Positions 10,020 through 19,300 of a stretch of DNA of 64,000 bases are shown one piece after another. The DNA is taken from contig NZ_LQOU01000009.1 in the NCBI RefSeq assembly GCF_002102155.1, positions 62,001 to 126,000 on the forward strand. The letters are read 5' to 3'. The notes under the pieces were generated by a model. The model was not told the DNA's origin. It worked only from the letters and a program-made list of their open reading frames with translations, and did no database searches. This DNA comes from Mycobacterium europaeum (GTDB lineage: Bacteria > Actinomycetota > Actinomycetes > Mycobacteriales > Mycobacteriaceae). The first letter of the stretch is position 1, and each line of letters opens with the position of its first letter. Made by a program: the position numbers and the translations under genes.

Positions 10020-10352
10020 TCAGAAATGTTCTCTACACCAGTCCCACAAGTAATCTCTTATGCACTCCTTGCCAACGTCCATATTTTGTTCGAATACCGG
10101 CCTGCACAGTTTTATCACCCTGCATTCACACTCGTTGTGTTCACATCCCTCCCCGGGACAATAAAACCACCCAGGCGGGCAGTTCCCTGGCGCATCCGCT
10201 GGCATCTCACCGCGTACGATGTCAAGCGCATATTCGATGCCGTCTAAGTCGTCGCCGCCGCATGGCTCATCAGCTGCCGCTGGTGTCGCGAACGCCAATG
10301 CGGCTGTTGCTAATGCTGCTGCGAATGCTGGTCCGGAGAAGGATGTGTACAT
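10020..10352 (-). CDS. Small exported cysteine-rich protein
   Basis: The 110-aa protein has a clear Sec signal peptide (MYTSFSGPAFAAALATAALA, cleavage probably after ATPAAA). The mature part has nine cysteines within about 80 residues, including CPGEGCEHNECECR, and would be disulphide-rich outside the cell. No family was recognised. The ATG at 10352 is chosen because it starts the signal peptide; an upstream ATG would add a non-signal extension. It is one of three small exported proteins encoded in a row on this strand. Confidence 0.6.
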   Translation of the reverse strand: MYTSFSGPAFAAALATAALAFATPAAADEPCGGDDLDGIEYALDIVRGEMPADAPGNCPPGWFYCPGEGCEHNECECRVIKLCRPVFEQNMDVGKECIRDYLWDWCREHF

Positions 10353-10671
10353 CAAACCACCCCGTCCCTCCAGACATTCCGACGCCAACCACTCGACGCT
10401 AACTTTCGATCACCGTCGCGGGGAGGGCCGAAAGTCCTGGAATCAGAGGAACTTAGCCATAGCCTCTATGAAGAATAGCCATTTGAGAGGCCGATAAAGT
10501 AGTTGTCACCGTTACCGCTGTACCAGGTACTCGACTCAAATTCACCGCGGGTGAGGTTGACGAATACCAAATGGGTATCGAGGTGGGCAAGGCCAGGGCG
10601 TCGTCAACATGCAGGCGCATCACATGCAAAGGGTCATCGACTGCCCGACACTTCCGGCGTTCGACGTCCCT
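10353..10671. other. Gap without a recognisable gene
   Basis: No convincing coding frame, RNA or repeat is visible in these 319 bp. It must contain the promoter for the cysteine-rich exported protein. Confidence 0.45.
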
Positions 10672-10977
10672 TTAGTGCCCGCACGTGGCGACATAGACCG
10701 AGATGAGGCGAGTCGAGCGTCGATCAGCGTTGGGCTGCGAGCCGCTGGATTTCCCACATGCCTGCTTGCAACTGTCGTAGTTGTTCCTTGCGGTGGCCAG
10801 GCACTTCTTCGTCGTCTCGACGTCGGTTTGGGGGTAATTGCACAATTTCACCGCCGCACGGTTCTTGTCCGCACAGAGTTGGACGCACCCATTCTTCGTG
10901 GTGGTGTCGCTTCTGCTGCAAGCTACGACTGAGGCTCCTAGGAGCGCGATCGCCACCGCAGCTCTGAATCGCATCAT
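10672..10977 (-). CDS. Small cysteine-containing lipoprotein
   Basis: The 101-aa protein starts with MMRFRAAVAIALLGASVVAC, a lipoprotein signal peptide whose lipobox VVAC makes C20 the likely lipidated residue. The mature part has five further cysteines before the polar tail and no recognised domain. The start at 10977 is preceded by GGAAGGGAATTCGGAT, a good ribosome-binding site; the longer open frame (to 11040) is rejected. Function unknown. Confidence 0.6.
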   Translation of the reverse strand: MMRFRAAVAIALLGASVVACSRSDTTTKNGCVQLCADKNRAAVKLCNYPQTDVETTKKCLATARNNYDSCKQACGKSSGSQPNADRRSTRLISVYVATCGH

Positions 10978-11054
10978 ATCCGAATTCCCTTCCGCAAAGG
11001 ACATCAAGCGCTTTGGCAGAACGCCTACCGCGCCCGGCACGCCAGTTAGCTGTC

Positions 11055-11501
11055 TTAGAAATCCGGGCAGGCCTCAGGCGGCGCATCGACGTCGCACGCT
11101 AGGGCGTCAACGTCAACAGACCAAGCTTTGCCGTAAACCTTCGCCTTGAACGAGCCCAGAGACTGGCTACGACCGTTAGGCAGCAAAAAGTTATCTTCTA
11201 ATATATGGCCCGTAACGTTAGTGCTCTGTGCGACCCGGACCTTGGCGTAAACGTCTTTGCCCCTGTTATTGTCGAGGTACAGTTTCACCCCGTATTTCCA
11301 CTTGTTATTGTCATACAAGGACTCTGACCTCAGTGCGATGCCATTCGAAGTTGCCTTCATTTGGCTGTCACCGGCGTTGTCGACATAAAACTCGACGTAT
11401 TGTTGGGCATCGGAGTTGTCCGCACTTGCCCATGGACTCCAGACGCCTAAAGCCAATGGAACCAGAAAGAAGAGCATTGTGAGTGAATAGACCTTCTTCA
11501 T
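11055..11501 (-). CDS. Exported hypothetical protein, 148 aa
   Basis: A Sec signal peptide (MKKVYSLTMLFFLVPLALGV, probable cleavage after WASA) is followed by a beta-rich domain of about 120 residues with YVEFYVDNAGD and VKLYLDNNRGKDVYAKVRVAQ, and two cysteines near the C terminus. The start is the ATG at 11501, with AGGGGGG upstream. No family recognised. The relatively low GC of the gene contrasts with the surrounding core genes and fits recent acquisition. Confidence 0.6.
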   Translation of the reverse strand: MKKVYSLTMLFFLVPLALGVWSPWASADNSDAQQYVEFYVDNAGDSQMKATSNGIALRSESLYDNNKWKYGVKLYLDNNRGKDVYAKVRVAQSTNVTGHILEDNFLLPNGRSQSLGSFKAKVYGKAWSVDVDALACDVDAPPEACPDF

Positions 11502-11746
11502 CCCGTACAACCCCCCTACCAAGCGATTTGATCACACGCCGACGAGGTGATCATCCACCGCGGCACGACAGCCTGAGGAGGGCCTTTAGTCACCTCAAGG
11601 AGTGTCTTTTCGGTGGGGGGCGTGCAGGACCGACCTCGACGAGCTGGTCAACTGGTGTTAAGAAGCGAGAACCGAGGCTTCTCTCGTAGGAACACTCTGT
11701 CGCGATTAATTGGCGTGAAACATCCTGGTTTTGCCGGAGGCTCGGG

Positions 11747-12150
11747 CTATTGGATTCCGGCCAGGCGTTGGTGGGTCCGTAGATCATCGTAGAAGCTGGC
11801 TTCGAATTCTGCGGGTGGGATGTCCCCGAGGTAGCTGTGCAGGGCGGGCGGTGTTGTGCCAGTACACCCAGCCCAGGATGGCCAGTTCGACATCTTCGAC
11901 GGTCTTCCAGGGCTCGATGCGAGCATAGATTAGCTCCGCTTTGTAGTGGCCGTTGACGGTCTCGGCCAGCGCATTGTCGAAGCTGTCGCCGATGGTGCCG
12001 ATCGAGGGACTGCACCGATCTCGGCGAGGCATTCACCGTAGCGGATGAAGGTGAACTGCGGTCCTGCGTGGAAGTGACATGTCAAGCCGAGCAACGCCTT
12101 TCCGCGTGACCGGCGGGCCATCTCAAACGCGTCGAGGACCGTGGTGCTGG
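11747..12150 (-). pseudogene. IS3-family transposase remnant (3' end, frameshifted)
   Basis: Only the C-terminal third of an IS3-family OrfB survives, in three frames. The first part reads TTVLDAFEMARR then GLTCHFHAGPQFTFIRYGE, corresponding to the usual CHSDAGSQYTS block. After a one-base loss near 12005 comes SIGTIGDSFDNALAETVNGHYKAELI, carrying the catalytic Glu region. After a second shift near 11855 comes LHSYLGDIPPAEFEASFYDD, ending at TAG 11747-11749. The 5' two thirds, the OrfA part and recognisable terminal repeats are absent, so the element is dead. Confidence 0.85.
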
Positions 12151-12239
12151 CGCACGTTGCGTGGCCGGCGCTGTAAGGGCCCGGACCACTTCCTTGTCTC
12201 GAGTCCGGCAGGGCGACATTACGCCCGCGCTGATGCGTC

Positions 12240-12701
12240 TTACGGCGTTGGCTGCCGGACCGGGACTTCGGAAACATTCATCGGACCAAACGCAAACAGG
12301 AATAGTGCCAATACCGCAACGGCAGTGATGAATCCAAGCACGATAGCGGCAGTCGCGACTTTGCCGTTGTCAGCCTCACCGCGTTTGATGCGGCCACGGG
12401 CGGCAATCCCGATGACCACGGCGATGATTCCGAGAATGACTGCACCGAACACGAAGATGACTGAAACGAAGACTGTTTCGCAGCTGCTTCCCGGTGAGAC
12501 CGGCGGGCACTGGCCTGACTCCCACAAGGGCACTTTGCGCAAGATGAAAATCAGTATCGCTGAGAGCAGCGCGACGATCGCGATCACCAGGGATGCGATG
12601 CCCAGCCGGTTCTTCCTCGGGCCGAGGGGTCGGGGGGGCGGGTAACCAGGCACCCCGGTGGTGGCCTCCGACTTGTCCAAGGATTCCGGGGAGTCTTTCA
12701 T
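12240..12701 (-). CDS. DUF4190-like small membrane protein
   Basis: The 153-aa protein has a Pro-rich cytoplasmic N terminus followed by three hydrophobic segments. The motif RLGIASLVIAIVALL near residue 33 and GIAARGRIKRGEADNGKVATAAIVLGFI near residue 100 resemble the DUF4190 pattern, in which a hydrophobic pair flanks a GxIARxxIKRG-type loop. Role unknown. It is encoded next to the transposase remnant. Confidence 0.6.
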   Translation of the reverse strand: MKDSPESLDKSEATTGVPGYPPPRPLGPRKNRLGIASLVIAIVALLSAILIFILRKVPLWESGQCPPVSPGSSCETVFVSVIFVFGAVILGIIAVVIGIAARGRIKRGEADNGKVATAAIVLGFITAVAVLALFLFAFGPMNVSEVPVRQPTP

Positions 12702-13620
12702 TATTTCGCCTTAGATCGGGCCGGGTCATGTACGACTGTAGTTTAGGCTCACTAGCCGCCATGTCGAGGCGGATCGGTGGAGACTCATAATGGTCAGCGA
12801 AGTGTATGCCAACACGGACGGGCCGCATTGCAGCACATTCGGCGGAGACGGCGCGCTAGCAACAAGGTGGTCGGGATTGGTTCAGCGCGTCAGGCGCTTT
12901 GGATAGTCGTAGCGGCACACCGATACCACATCCAGGACCATCCGATTTTGGTGACAGGTCAGAAGCCCAGCTCTTTCCCCATGCTGGCTGCCGTAAGCTC
13001 GTCGGGCCCGCTCAACGGTCGATCTGCAAGCGCTATCTAGACGACCTGCGCCCCGGCGCCCGGTTCATCGCGCACTTCTCCACCGCCGTGGGAGGTCTGG
13101 TGCCGTTGGCGTTGCTCCGCTCCCACGCGGCTGGCCCACGGCCACAACGTTGGGGCCGATGCGACACCTGCAGCTCGAGCGCCTATACGGCTCCAAGGAG
13201 GCAAGCTGGTACCGCTTCACCTCGCCATGCGTTCCGCGGTATGAACACTCACGGCCACGCGCTGTTCACCCTGGTGCACCGCGCGCTGGCCTGCTACGAC
13301 GAGGACGACTACAACCTGTGCGAGGGCGAGATTCTGTGCTCGGGTGTTGGGATCGAACTTCGGCGACGGGCACATGCACAACGAATGTCTCATCGAGGCC
13401 CTACAGCAGCGCTGCGATTTCAAGCCCGGTGGCATGCGGGCGGTCATTCTGGACGCACAACCCATCCACGTCCAGCGGCAGGAGTAATGGCTTGTCGACG
13501 CGGCGACCGGCCAATTCGAGCGCGGCTACGTCGACCTCGAGGGCATGGTCGCGGTGCAGCCGCGGGACGACGACATCCCGGTGCCCGTTCAGAGCGGTAC
13601 GGGCGCCGGCACGACCTGAC
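12702..13620 (+). pseudogene. Degenerate coding remnant, family not recognised
   Basis: The first about 300 bp show nothing. From about 13040 to the TGA at 13617 plus-strand protein-like stretches appear in different frames: YLDDLRPGARFIAHFSTAVGG (13035), then HALFTLVHRALACYDEDDYN (13255), then FGDGHMHNECLIEALQQRCD (13370), which ends at TAA 13486, and a continuation after that stop with VDAATGQFERGYVDLEGMVA. The pattern is that of one or two genes broken by frameshifts and a stop. I could not assign a family. Confidence 0.4.
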
Positions 13621-13623
13621 CGG

Positions 13624-13851
13624 TCAGCGGTTGCGCACCCGGTGCACCACCACGACGACCACCAGGACACCGACGCCGGCCAGGGTCACCGTCACCGCTG
13701 GTTTCTTGACGAACTCGATCGCCTTCGCCTTCAGGTCGTCGGCGAGGCGGCGGGGGTTGGCCCGCACGGCAAGGGTGTCGACGGTGGCCGCCAGCTGGTC
13801 GCGGGCGACGTCGATGTCCCGCTTGATGGCCTCGGGGTCCCGGTCCGCCAC
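13624..13851 (-). CDS. DUF3618 small membrane protein (Rv2520c-like)
   Basis: The 75-aa protein begins MADRDPEAIKRDIDVARDQLAATVDTL (start GTG), the DUF3618 pattern of an acidic amphipathic N-terminal helix. A single membrane helix (about residues 49-69, VTVTLAGVGVLVVVVVV) precedes a basic C terminus. The length equals that of Rv2520c, and position beside bcp is the same. The start is taken at 13851 for this reason; the frame is open 13 codons upstream. Function not known. Confidence 0.85.
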   Translation of the reverse strand: MADRDPEAIKRDIDVARDQLAATVDTLAVRANPRRLADDLKAKAIEFVKKPAVTVTLAGVGVLVVVVVVHRVRNR

Positions 13852-13949
13852 GTGTCTGTCCTCCCAGTCGGCCTGATGCACCTGAGGCACTACCCTAGAT
13901 CAGCTGGCGATAACCCCAACGCTCCGGTGAACAGAAAGGGGCCCAGAAG

Positions 13950-14423
13950 ATGGCCGAGACCACGCGGCTTGCGCCGGGCGACAAAGCGCCCTCCTTCAGC
14001 CTGCCCGACGCCGACGGCAACCAGGTGTCGCTGGCCGACTACACGGGGCGCCGCGTCATCGTGTACTTCTACCCGGCGGCCTCCACGCCGGGCTGCACCA
14101 AACAGGCCTGCGACTTCCGTGACAACCTCCACGAACTCGGCGACGCCGGCCTCGACGTAATCGGCATCTCCCCCGACAAGCCGGAGAAGCTGGCCAAGTT
14201 CCGCGACGCCGAGAAGCTGACCTTCCCGCTGCTGTCGGATCCCGAGCGCAAGGTGCTGACGGCCTGGGGCGCCTACGGCGAAAAGCAGATGTACGGCAAG
14301 ACCGTGCAGGGCGTGATCCGCTCGACCTTCGTGGTCGACGAAAAAGGCAAGATCGCGCTTGCGCAGTACAACGTGAAGGCCACCGGGCACGTCGCCAAGC
14401 TGCGCCGCGACCTCTCCGTCTGA
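13950..14423 (+). CDS. bcp: Thioredoxin-dependent peroxiredoxin, Bcp/PrxQ type
   Basis: Bcp reduces hydrogen and organic peroxides in the cytoplasm with electrons from thioredoxin. The 157-aa protein has the PrxQ signature YPAASTPGCTKQACDFRD: peroxidatic C49 and resolving C54, four residues apart, with T46 and P42 of the PxxxTxxC motif in place. R124 in GVIRSTFVVD is the conserved active-site arginine. The ATG at 13950 is preceded by an AGAAAGGGG site. Location beside the Rv2520c-like and M20 peptidase genes matches M. tuberculosis Rv2521. Confidence 0.95.
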   Translation: MAETTRLAPGDKAPSFSLPDADGNQVSLADYTGRRVIVYFYPAASTPGCTKQACDFRDNLHELGDAGLDVIGISPDKPEKLAKFRDAEKLTFPLLSDPERKVLTAWGAYGEKQMYGKTVQGVIRSTFVVDEKGKIALAQYNVKATGHVAKLRRDLSV

Positions 14424-14525
14424 CTCAACGCTCTCCCGCTGGCGATTCAGCATCTGCCGGCGCCCAAATCGACGCCGGCGAAAAGCTCACTCGGCCTTTT
14501 CCGCGCCAGCGTCGATCTCGACGCC

Positions 14526-15854
14526 TTACTCGGCCAGATTCGCCAGCAGCAGCGCCTCGGCGATGGCGGCGCGTTCCAGCACGCCCAGGTGCAGGCTCTC
14601 GTTGATGCTGTGCGCCTGGGTACCGGGGTCCTCGACGCCGGTGACCAGGATCTTGGCCTGCGGGAACGCGTCGGCGAACTCGGCGATGAACGGGATGGAG
14701 CCGCCCATGCCCATGTCGATGGGCTTCGTCCCCCAGGCCTGCCGGAATGCCGCCCGCGCGGCGTCGTAGACCGGGCCGCTGGCGTCGATGGCGTAGGGCT
14801 CGCCGACGTCGCCGCGGCTGACGCTGAGCTGGGCGCCCCACGGGACATGCTTTTGAAGATGAGCGGTCAACGCGTCCAGGTGCGCGTCGGCGTCACCACC
14901 GGGCGCGACCCGCATGCTGATCTTGGCGCGGGCACGCGGGATCAGGGTGTTCGACGCTTTGTCGATGGGCGTGGTGTCGATGCCGATCACGGTGACCGCG
15001 GGTTTGGCCCATAGCCGCTGCGGGACCGAGCCCGAGCCGATCTCGGACACCCCGTCCAGCAGCCCCGAATCGGCGCGCACCCGCTCGGGCGGGTAATCCA
15101 CAGTGGCGGCGGTACTTTCGTGTAGGCCCGCGACCGCGACGTTGCCGTCGTCGTCGTGCAGGCTCGCCAGCAGCCGCACCAGCACGCTCAGCGCGTCGGG
15201 GACCACACCGCCCCACAGGCCCGAGTGCAGCCCGTGGTCGAGGGTGGCGACCTCGACCACGCAGTCGACCAGGCCACGCAGCGAAACCGTCAGCGCCGGA
15301 ACGTCGGTGCTCCAATTGTCCGAGTCGGCGATGACAATCACGTCGGCGGCCAGCGCGTCGCGGTGGACGGCCAGCAGCCGCCCCAGTGACGGCGAGCCGG
15401 ATTCTTCCTCCCCTTCGACGAAGACCGTCACCCCCACCGGCGGTTGGCCGCAGTGCGCCCTGAAGGCGGCCAAATGCGTTGCGATACCGGCCTTGTCGTC
15501 GGCGCTGCCGCGGCCGTAGAGCCGCCCGCCGCGTTCGGTGGGCTCGAAGGGCGGCGACGCCCACTGGCCGACATCGCCCTCGGGCTGCACGTCGTGGTGG
15601 GCGTAGAGCAGCACGGTCGGCGCACCAGGGGGCGCGGGATGACGCGCGATGACCGCCGGGGCGCCGCCCTCGCTGACGATCTGCACATCGCCAAATCCGG
15701 CCTGTGACAACAGGTCCGCCACCGCCCGCGCGCTGCGGTGCACCTCGTCGCGCCGGCCGGGGTCGGCCCACACCGATTCGATGCGCACCAGGTCCTCGAG
15801 GTCACGGCGCACCGACGGCAATACGGCGCGGACACGGTCCACAAGATCACTCAT
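14526..15854 (-). CDS. M20-family metallopeptidase (Rv2522c-like)
   Basis: This is a cytoplasmic dinuclear-zinc dipeptidase or acylase of the M20 family, 442 aa. The metal-binding motif YAHHDVQP (H86, D88), the bridging aspartate in GRGSADDKAG (near D119-D120) and the general base and metal ligands in EGEEESGS (near E149-E150) are all present. A dimerisation domain occupies about residues 190-320, and the final ligand region includes NESLHLGVLE. The substrate is unknown. The protein matches Rv2522c in place and size; the convergent bcp gene ends 102 bp away. Confidence 0.9.
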   Translation of the reverse strand: MSDLVDRVRAVLPSVRRDLEDLVRIESVWADPGRRDEVHRSARAVADLLSQAGFGDVQIVSEGGAPAVIARHPAPPGAPTVLLYAHHDVQPEGDVGQWASPPFEPTERGGRLYGRGSADDKAGIATHLAAFRAHCGQPPVGVTVFVEGEEESGSPSLGRLLAVHRDALAADVIVIADSDNWSTDVPALTVSLRGLVDCVVEVATLDHGLHSGLWGGVVPDALSVLVRLLASLHDDDGNVAVAGLHESTAATVDYPPERVRADSGLLDGVSEIGSGSVPQRLWAKPAVTVIGIDTTPIDKASNTLIPRARAKISMRVAPGGDADAHLDALTAHLQKHVPWGAQLSVSRGDVGEPYAIDASGPVYDAARAAFRQAWGTKPIDMGMGGSIPFIAEFADAFPQAKILVTGVEDPGTQAHSINESLHLGVLERAAIAEALLLANLAE

Positions 15855-15953
15855 GCCGTCGAGGCTAGTCCCCCACCTTTTCGGCGCGAGCAGACGCAGA
15901 ATCGCATCAATGCCGAGGTCGAGATGCGACTTTGCGTCTGCTCGCGGTAGGCA

Positions 15954-16346
15954 CTAGGTCGTCTCCAGGATCGCCACCGCGGCGGCGGTGTCCCCCTCGT
16001 GCGTCAGCGACACGTGAATCGTCACGTCGGCCAGGTGTTTGGCGATATCGCCGCTGAGCCGCACCCGCGGCCGCCCCCACATGTCGGTGACCACCTCGAT
16101 GTCGCGGTGGATATCCTCGGGCAGCACGGGCCGTTGCGCGAACCGCGACCCCGACCAGGCCTTGATCACCGCCTCCTTGGCCGCCCAGCGGGCGGCGAGG
16201 TGGCGCGCCGCCGACGAGCTCTTGTCCGACGCGTCGCGACGCTCACCGGGTGTGAACGTCTCGGAGAAGACGGTTCCCGGCTGGTCGACCTGCTCGGCGA
16301 AATCAGGGATCGAGACGACGTCGATCCCCACACCGACAATTCCCAT
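15954..16346 (-). CDS. acpS: Holo-[acyl-carrier-protein] synthase
   Basis: AcpS transfers 4'-phosphopantetheine from CoA to the ACP domain of FAS-I and to AcpM. The 130-aa protein starts MGIVGVGIDVVSIP with the catalytic Asp of GIDxxxI, and carries the second motif AARWAAKEAVIKA with the Mg-binding Glu. Its sequence is close to Rv2523c throughout. The ATG at 16346 gives the same length as in M. tuberculosis; the frame is open 19 codons further. It follows the fas stop codon by 31 bp on the same strand, which fits cotranscription with its main client. Confidence 0.96.
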   Translation of the reverse strand: MGIVGVGIDVVSIPDFAEQVDQPGTVFSETFTPGERRDASDKSSSAARHLAARWAAKEAVIKAWSGSRFAQRPVLPEDIHRDIEVVTDMWGRPRVRLSGDIAKHLADVTIHVSLTHEGDTAAAVAILETT

Positions 16347-16377
16347 GGGTGGCCAGGCTAACGGACGGTCGGAGACG

Positions 16378-19300
16378 TCATCCGGCCGAGACCTCGTAGG
16401 CATCGTCCTCGCCCAGCCGAGATGCCGGGTTCAGCAGCATCGCCGCCTCCTGCCGCTTCTCCGGTGCGTCATGGTCGAAGCGACGGTCCGCCGGGCGCTC
16501 GTACATCGGCGCGCCGCCGGCGATCGCCGAGGCCAACCGGCGCTGACCGGCCAGCAGCCGCGCCTCCGCGCGCTGCTGGTAGTCCGCGCGCTGCTCGGGG
16601 TTCAGGGCGGCGATGAAGGCCTGCGGGTGCACCAGCGCCACCAGTCCGGACACGTGGCCGAACCCGAGGCTGGTCACCATGCCGGCCTTGAGGGGGAACT
16701 TCTCGCCGAGCCGCAGGGTGTCACGCACCCAGACGAAGTGGGCCGAGCCGGCCAGCTCGTCGTCGACGCAGTCGAGGCTGCGGTTGGGCGGGATCACCCC
16801 GTCGCGCAGCATCTGGCACAGGCCCATCATCTGGAAGACCGCCGCCCCGCCCTTGGCGTGCCCGGTGAGGCTCTTCTGCGACACCACGAACAGCGGGGCG
16901 CCCTCCGATCGGCCCAGCGAATCGGCCAGCCGCTCGTGCAGTTCGGTCTCGTTGGGATCGTTGGCCAGCGTGGAGGTGTCGTGCTTGGAGATCACCGCGA
17001 TGTCGTCGGCGCCGACGCCGAGCTTGGCCAGCGAGCGCGCCAACGCCGATTCCTTGCCGCCGCGGCCGGCGCCCAGCGCGCCCAGACCGGGGGCCGGGAT
17101 CGAGGTGTGCACGCCGTCGGCGAACGACTGCGCGTAGGCCACCACGGCCAGCACCGGCAGACCCATCTTGAGCGCCAGGTCGCCGCGGGCGAGCAGGATG
17201 GTGCCCCCGCCCTGCGCCTCGACGAATCCGAGCCGCCGCCGGTCGTTGGGCCGGGAGAACTTCGAGTCGTGAATGCCCCGGCCCCGCATCATGGACGTGT
17301 CGGCCGTGGCCGCCATGTCACCGAAGCCGATGATCGCCTCCAGCGTCAGGTCGTCGAAGCCGCCGGCCACCACCAGTTCGGCCTTGCCGAGGCGGATCTT
17401 GTCGACGCCCTCCTCGACCGACACCGCAGCGGTCGCGCACGCACCGACCGGGTGGATCATCGCACCGTAGCTGCCCACGTAGCTCTGGATGACGTGTGCG
17501 GCAACAACATTCGGCAGCACTTCCTGCAGGATGTCGTTCGGCTTGTTCCGGCCGAGCAGGTTGCCGTGATACATGGTCTGCATCGACGTCATGCCGCCCA
17601 TGCCGGTGCCCTGGGTGCTGGCCACCAGGCCCGGGTGCACCCACCGCATCAGTTCGGTCGGGGTGAATCCCGAGGACAGGAACGCATCGACGGTCGCGAC
17701 GATGTTCCACAGCGCCACCCGGTCGGTGGAGCTGGCCATGTCCTGGCTGATGCCGTAGACGGTCGGATCGAACCCGGTGGGGATCTGCGCGCCGACGACC
17801 CGCGACAGCTTGGTCTTGCGCGGCACCCGGATCTCGGTGCCGGCCTTGCGCGTGACCTGCCAGTCGCTCGAATCGGGAACCGGGCGGATGACCGTGTGCT
17901 CCGGATCGAACTCGACGAATCCGCGAGCGTCGGCCTCCGAGGAGACGACGAAGGTGAAGTCCTTGTCCAGGAACACCGAGACCAGCAAGGGCGAAGCGTG
18001 ATCGGGGTCGATCGCGCCGTCGTCGACGAACTCGCGGATGCCCACCCGCTCCACCACGATGTCGTGGTAGCGCTCCACGAGCTCGGCTTCGTCGACCAGA
18101 TCGCCGGATTGCGTGTCGTACCAACCGGGTTGGGGGTCGTCCTCCCAGCGGATCAGGCCCGTGGTCCAGGCCAGCTCCAGGACACCCGCCGCCGACAATT
18201 CGTTGTCGACCTCCATCTCGAACCGGGTGCGCGACGAACCGTACGGCCCGATCTCGGCGCCACCGACGATGACCACCAGGTCGGCCGGGTCGACGTCGAG
18301 GTCGGCCCATTCCGGCGGGGGCGCCGGGCTGAAGCCGCGCGGCGGGGACGGCAGCGCGGCGATGGTGCCCTCGGCCGCAACGTCTTCCGTCGCCTGCTCG
18401 CCTGATGTGGCCTGCTCGCGGGCCTTGGCGGACAGCTCGGCCATGTCCAGGTTGGCCTCGCCGAGGCCGCCGGTCAGGTCCGCGTTGATCGGCGCGCCGG
18501 CCGCCGCGACCTTGGACTCGACGTCGCACAGGTCCAGCAGCATCGCCGCCATCTCGTCGGTGGAGTAGGTGGTGACACCGGCCTCCTCGACAGCGTCGAC
18601 GACGGCGTCGTTGTGGCCCATCAGCCCGGTGCCGCGGGTCCAGCCGATGAGCGCGTGCGCCAGGCTGACCCGGGACGCCCAGGAGGACTCGGCATGCCAA
18701 CGACTCACCAGCGCGTCCAGCGCGGACTTGGCTTCGCCGTATGCGCCGTCACCGCCGAACATTCCGCGGTTGGGCGAGCCGGGCAACACGACGTGCAGGC
18801 GCGACGCGATGTCGCGCTCGGCGCCGATCTTGGACAGCCCGCCGATCAAGCGCTGCACCGCCCACAGCAACACCTTCATCTCCATCTCGGAGCGCGAACC
18901 GGCCTCCGAGAGGTCGCCGGCCACGCGGGGCGCCGCGAACGGGAACAGCAGCGTGGGGGTCTGCGCGTCCTTGATGTGGATGGATTGCGGCCCAAGGCTT
19001 TCGGTCTGCTCGGTCCCGATCCATTCGACCAGTGCGTCGATATCGGAGTAGGACGCCATGTTGGCGGCGACGACCCACAGGGCCGCGCCGTACCGGGCGT
19101 GGTCCCGATACAGCCCGCGGTAGAACGCCAGCCGCTCGTCGTCGAGCTTCGACGTGGTGGCGATGACGGTGGCTCCACCGTCGAGCAGCCGCGCGACCAC
19201 CGACGCCGCGATCGAACCCTTCGAGGCGCCCGTCACCACGGCAACCTCGTTGCGGTAGGGGCCGGGGTCGGGGTTCTCCGCGCCGGCGGCGATGCGGCCG

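Noticed and set aside
14424..14525. Possible small RNA or gene between bcp and the M20 peptidase gene
   Set aside because: The 102-bp convergent gap has only short GC-rich self-complementarity; nothing beyond a possible bidirectional terminator can be supported.
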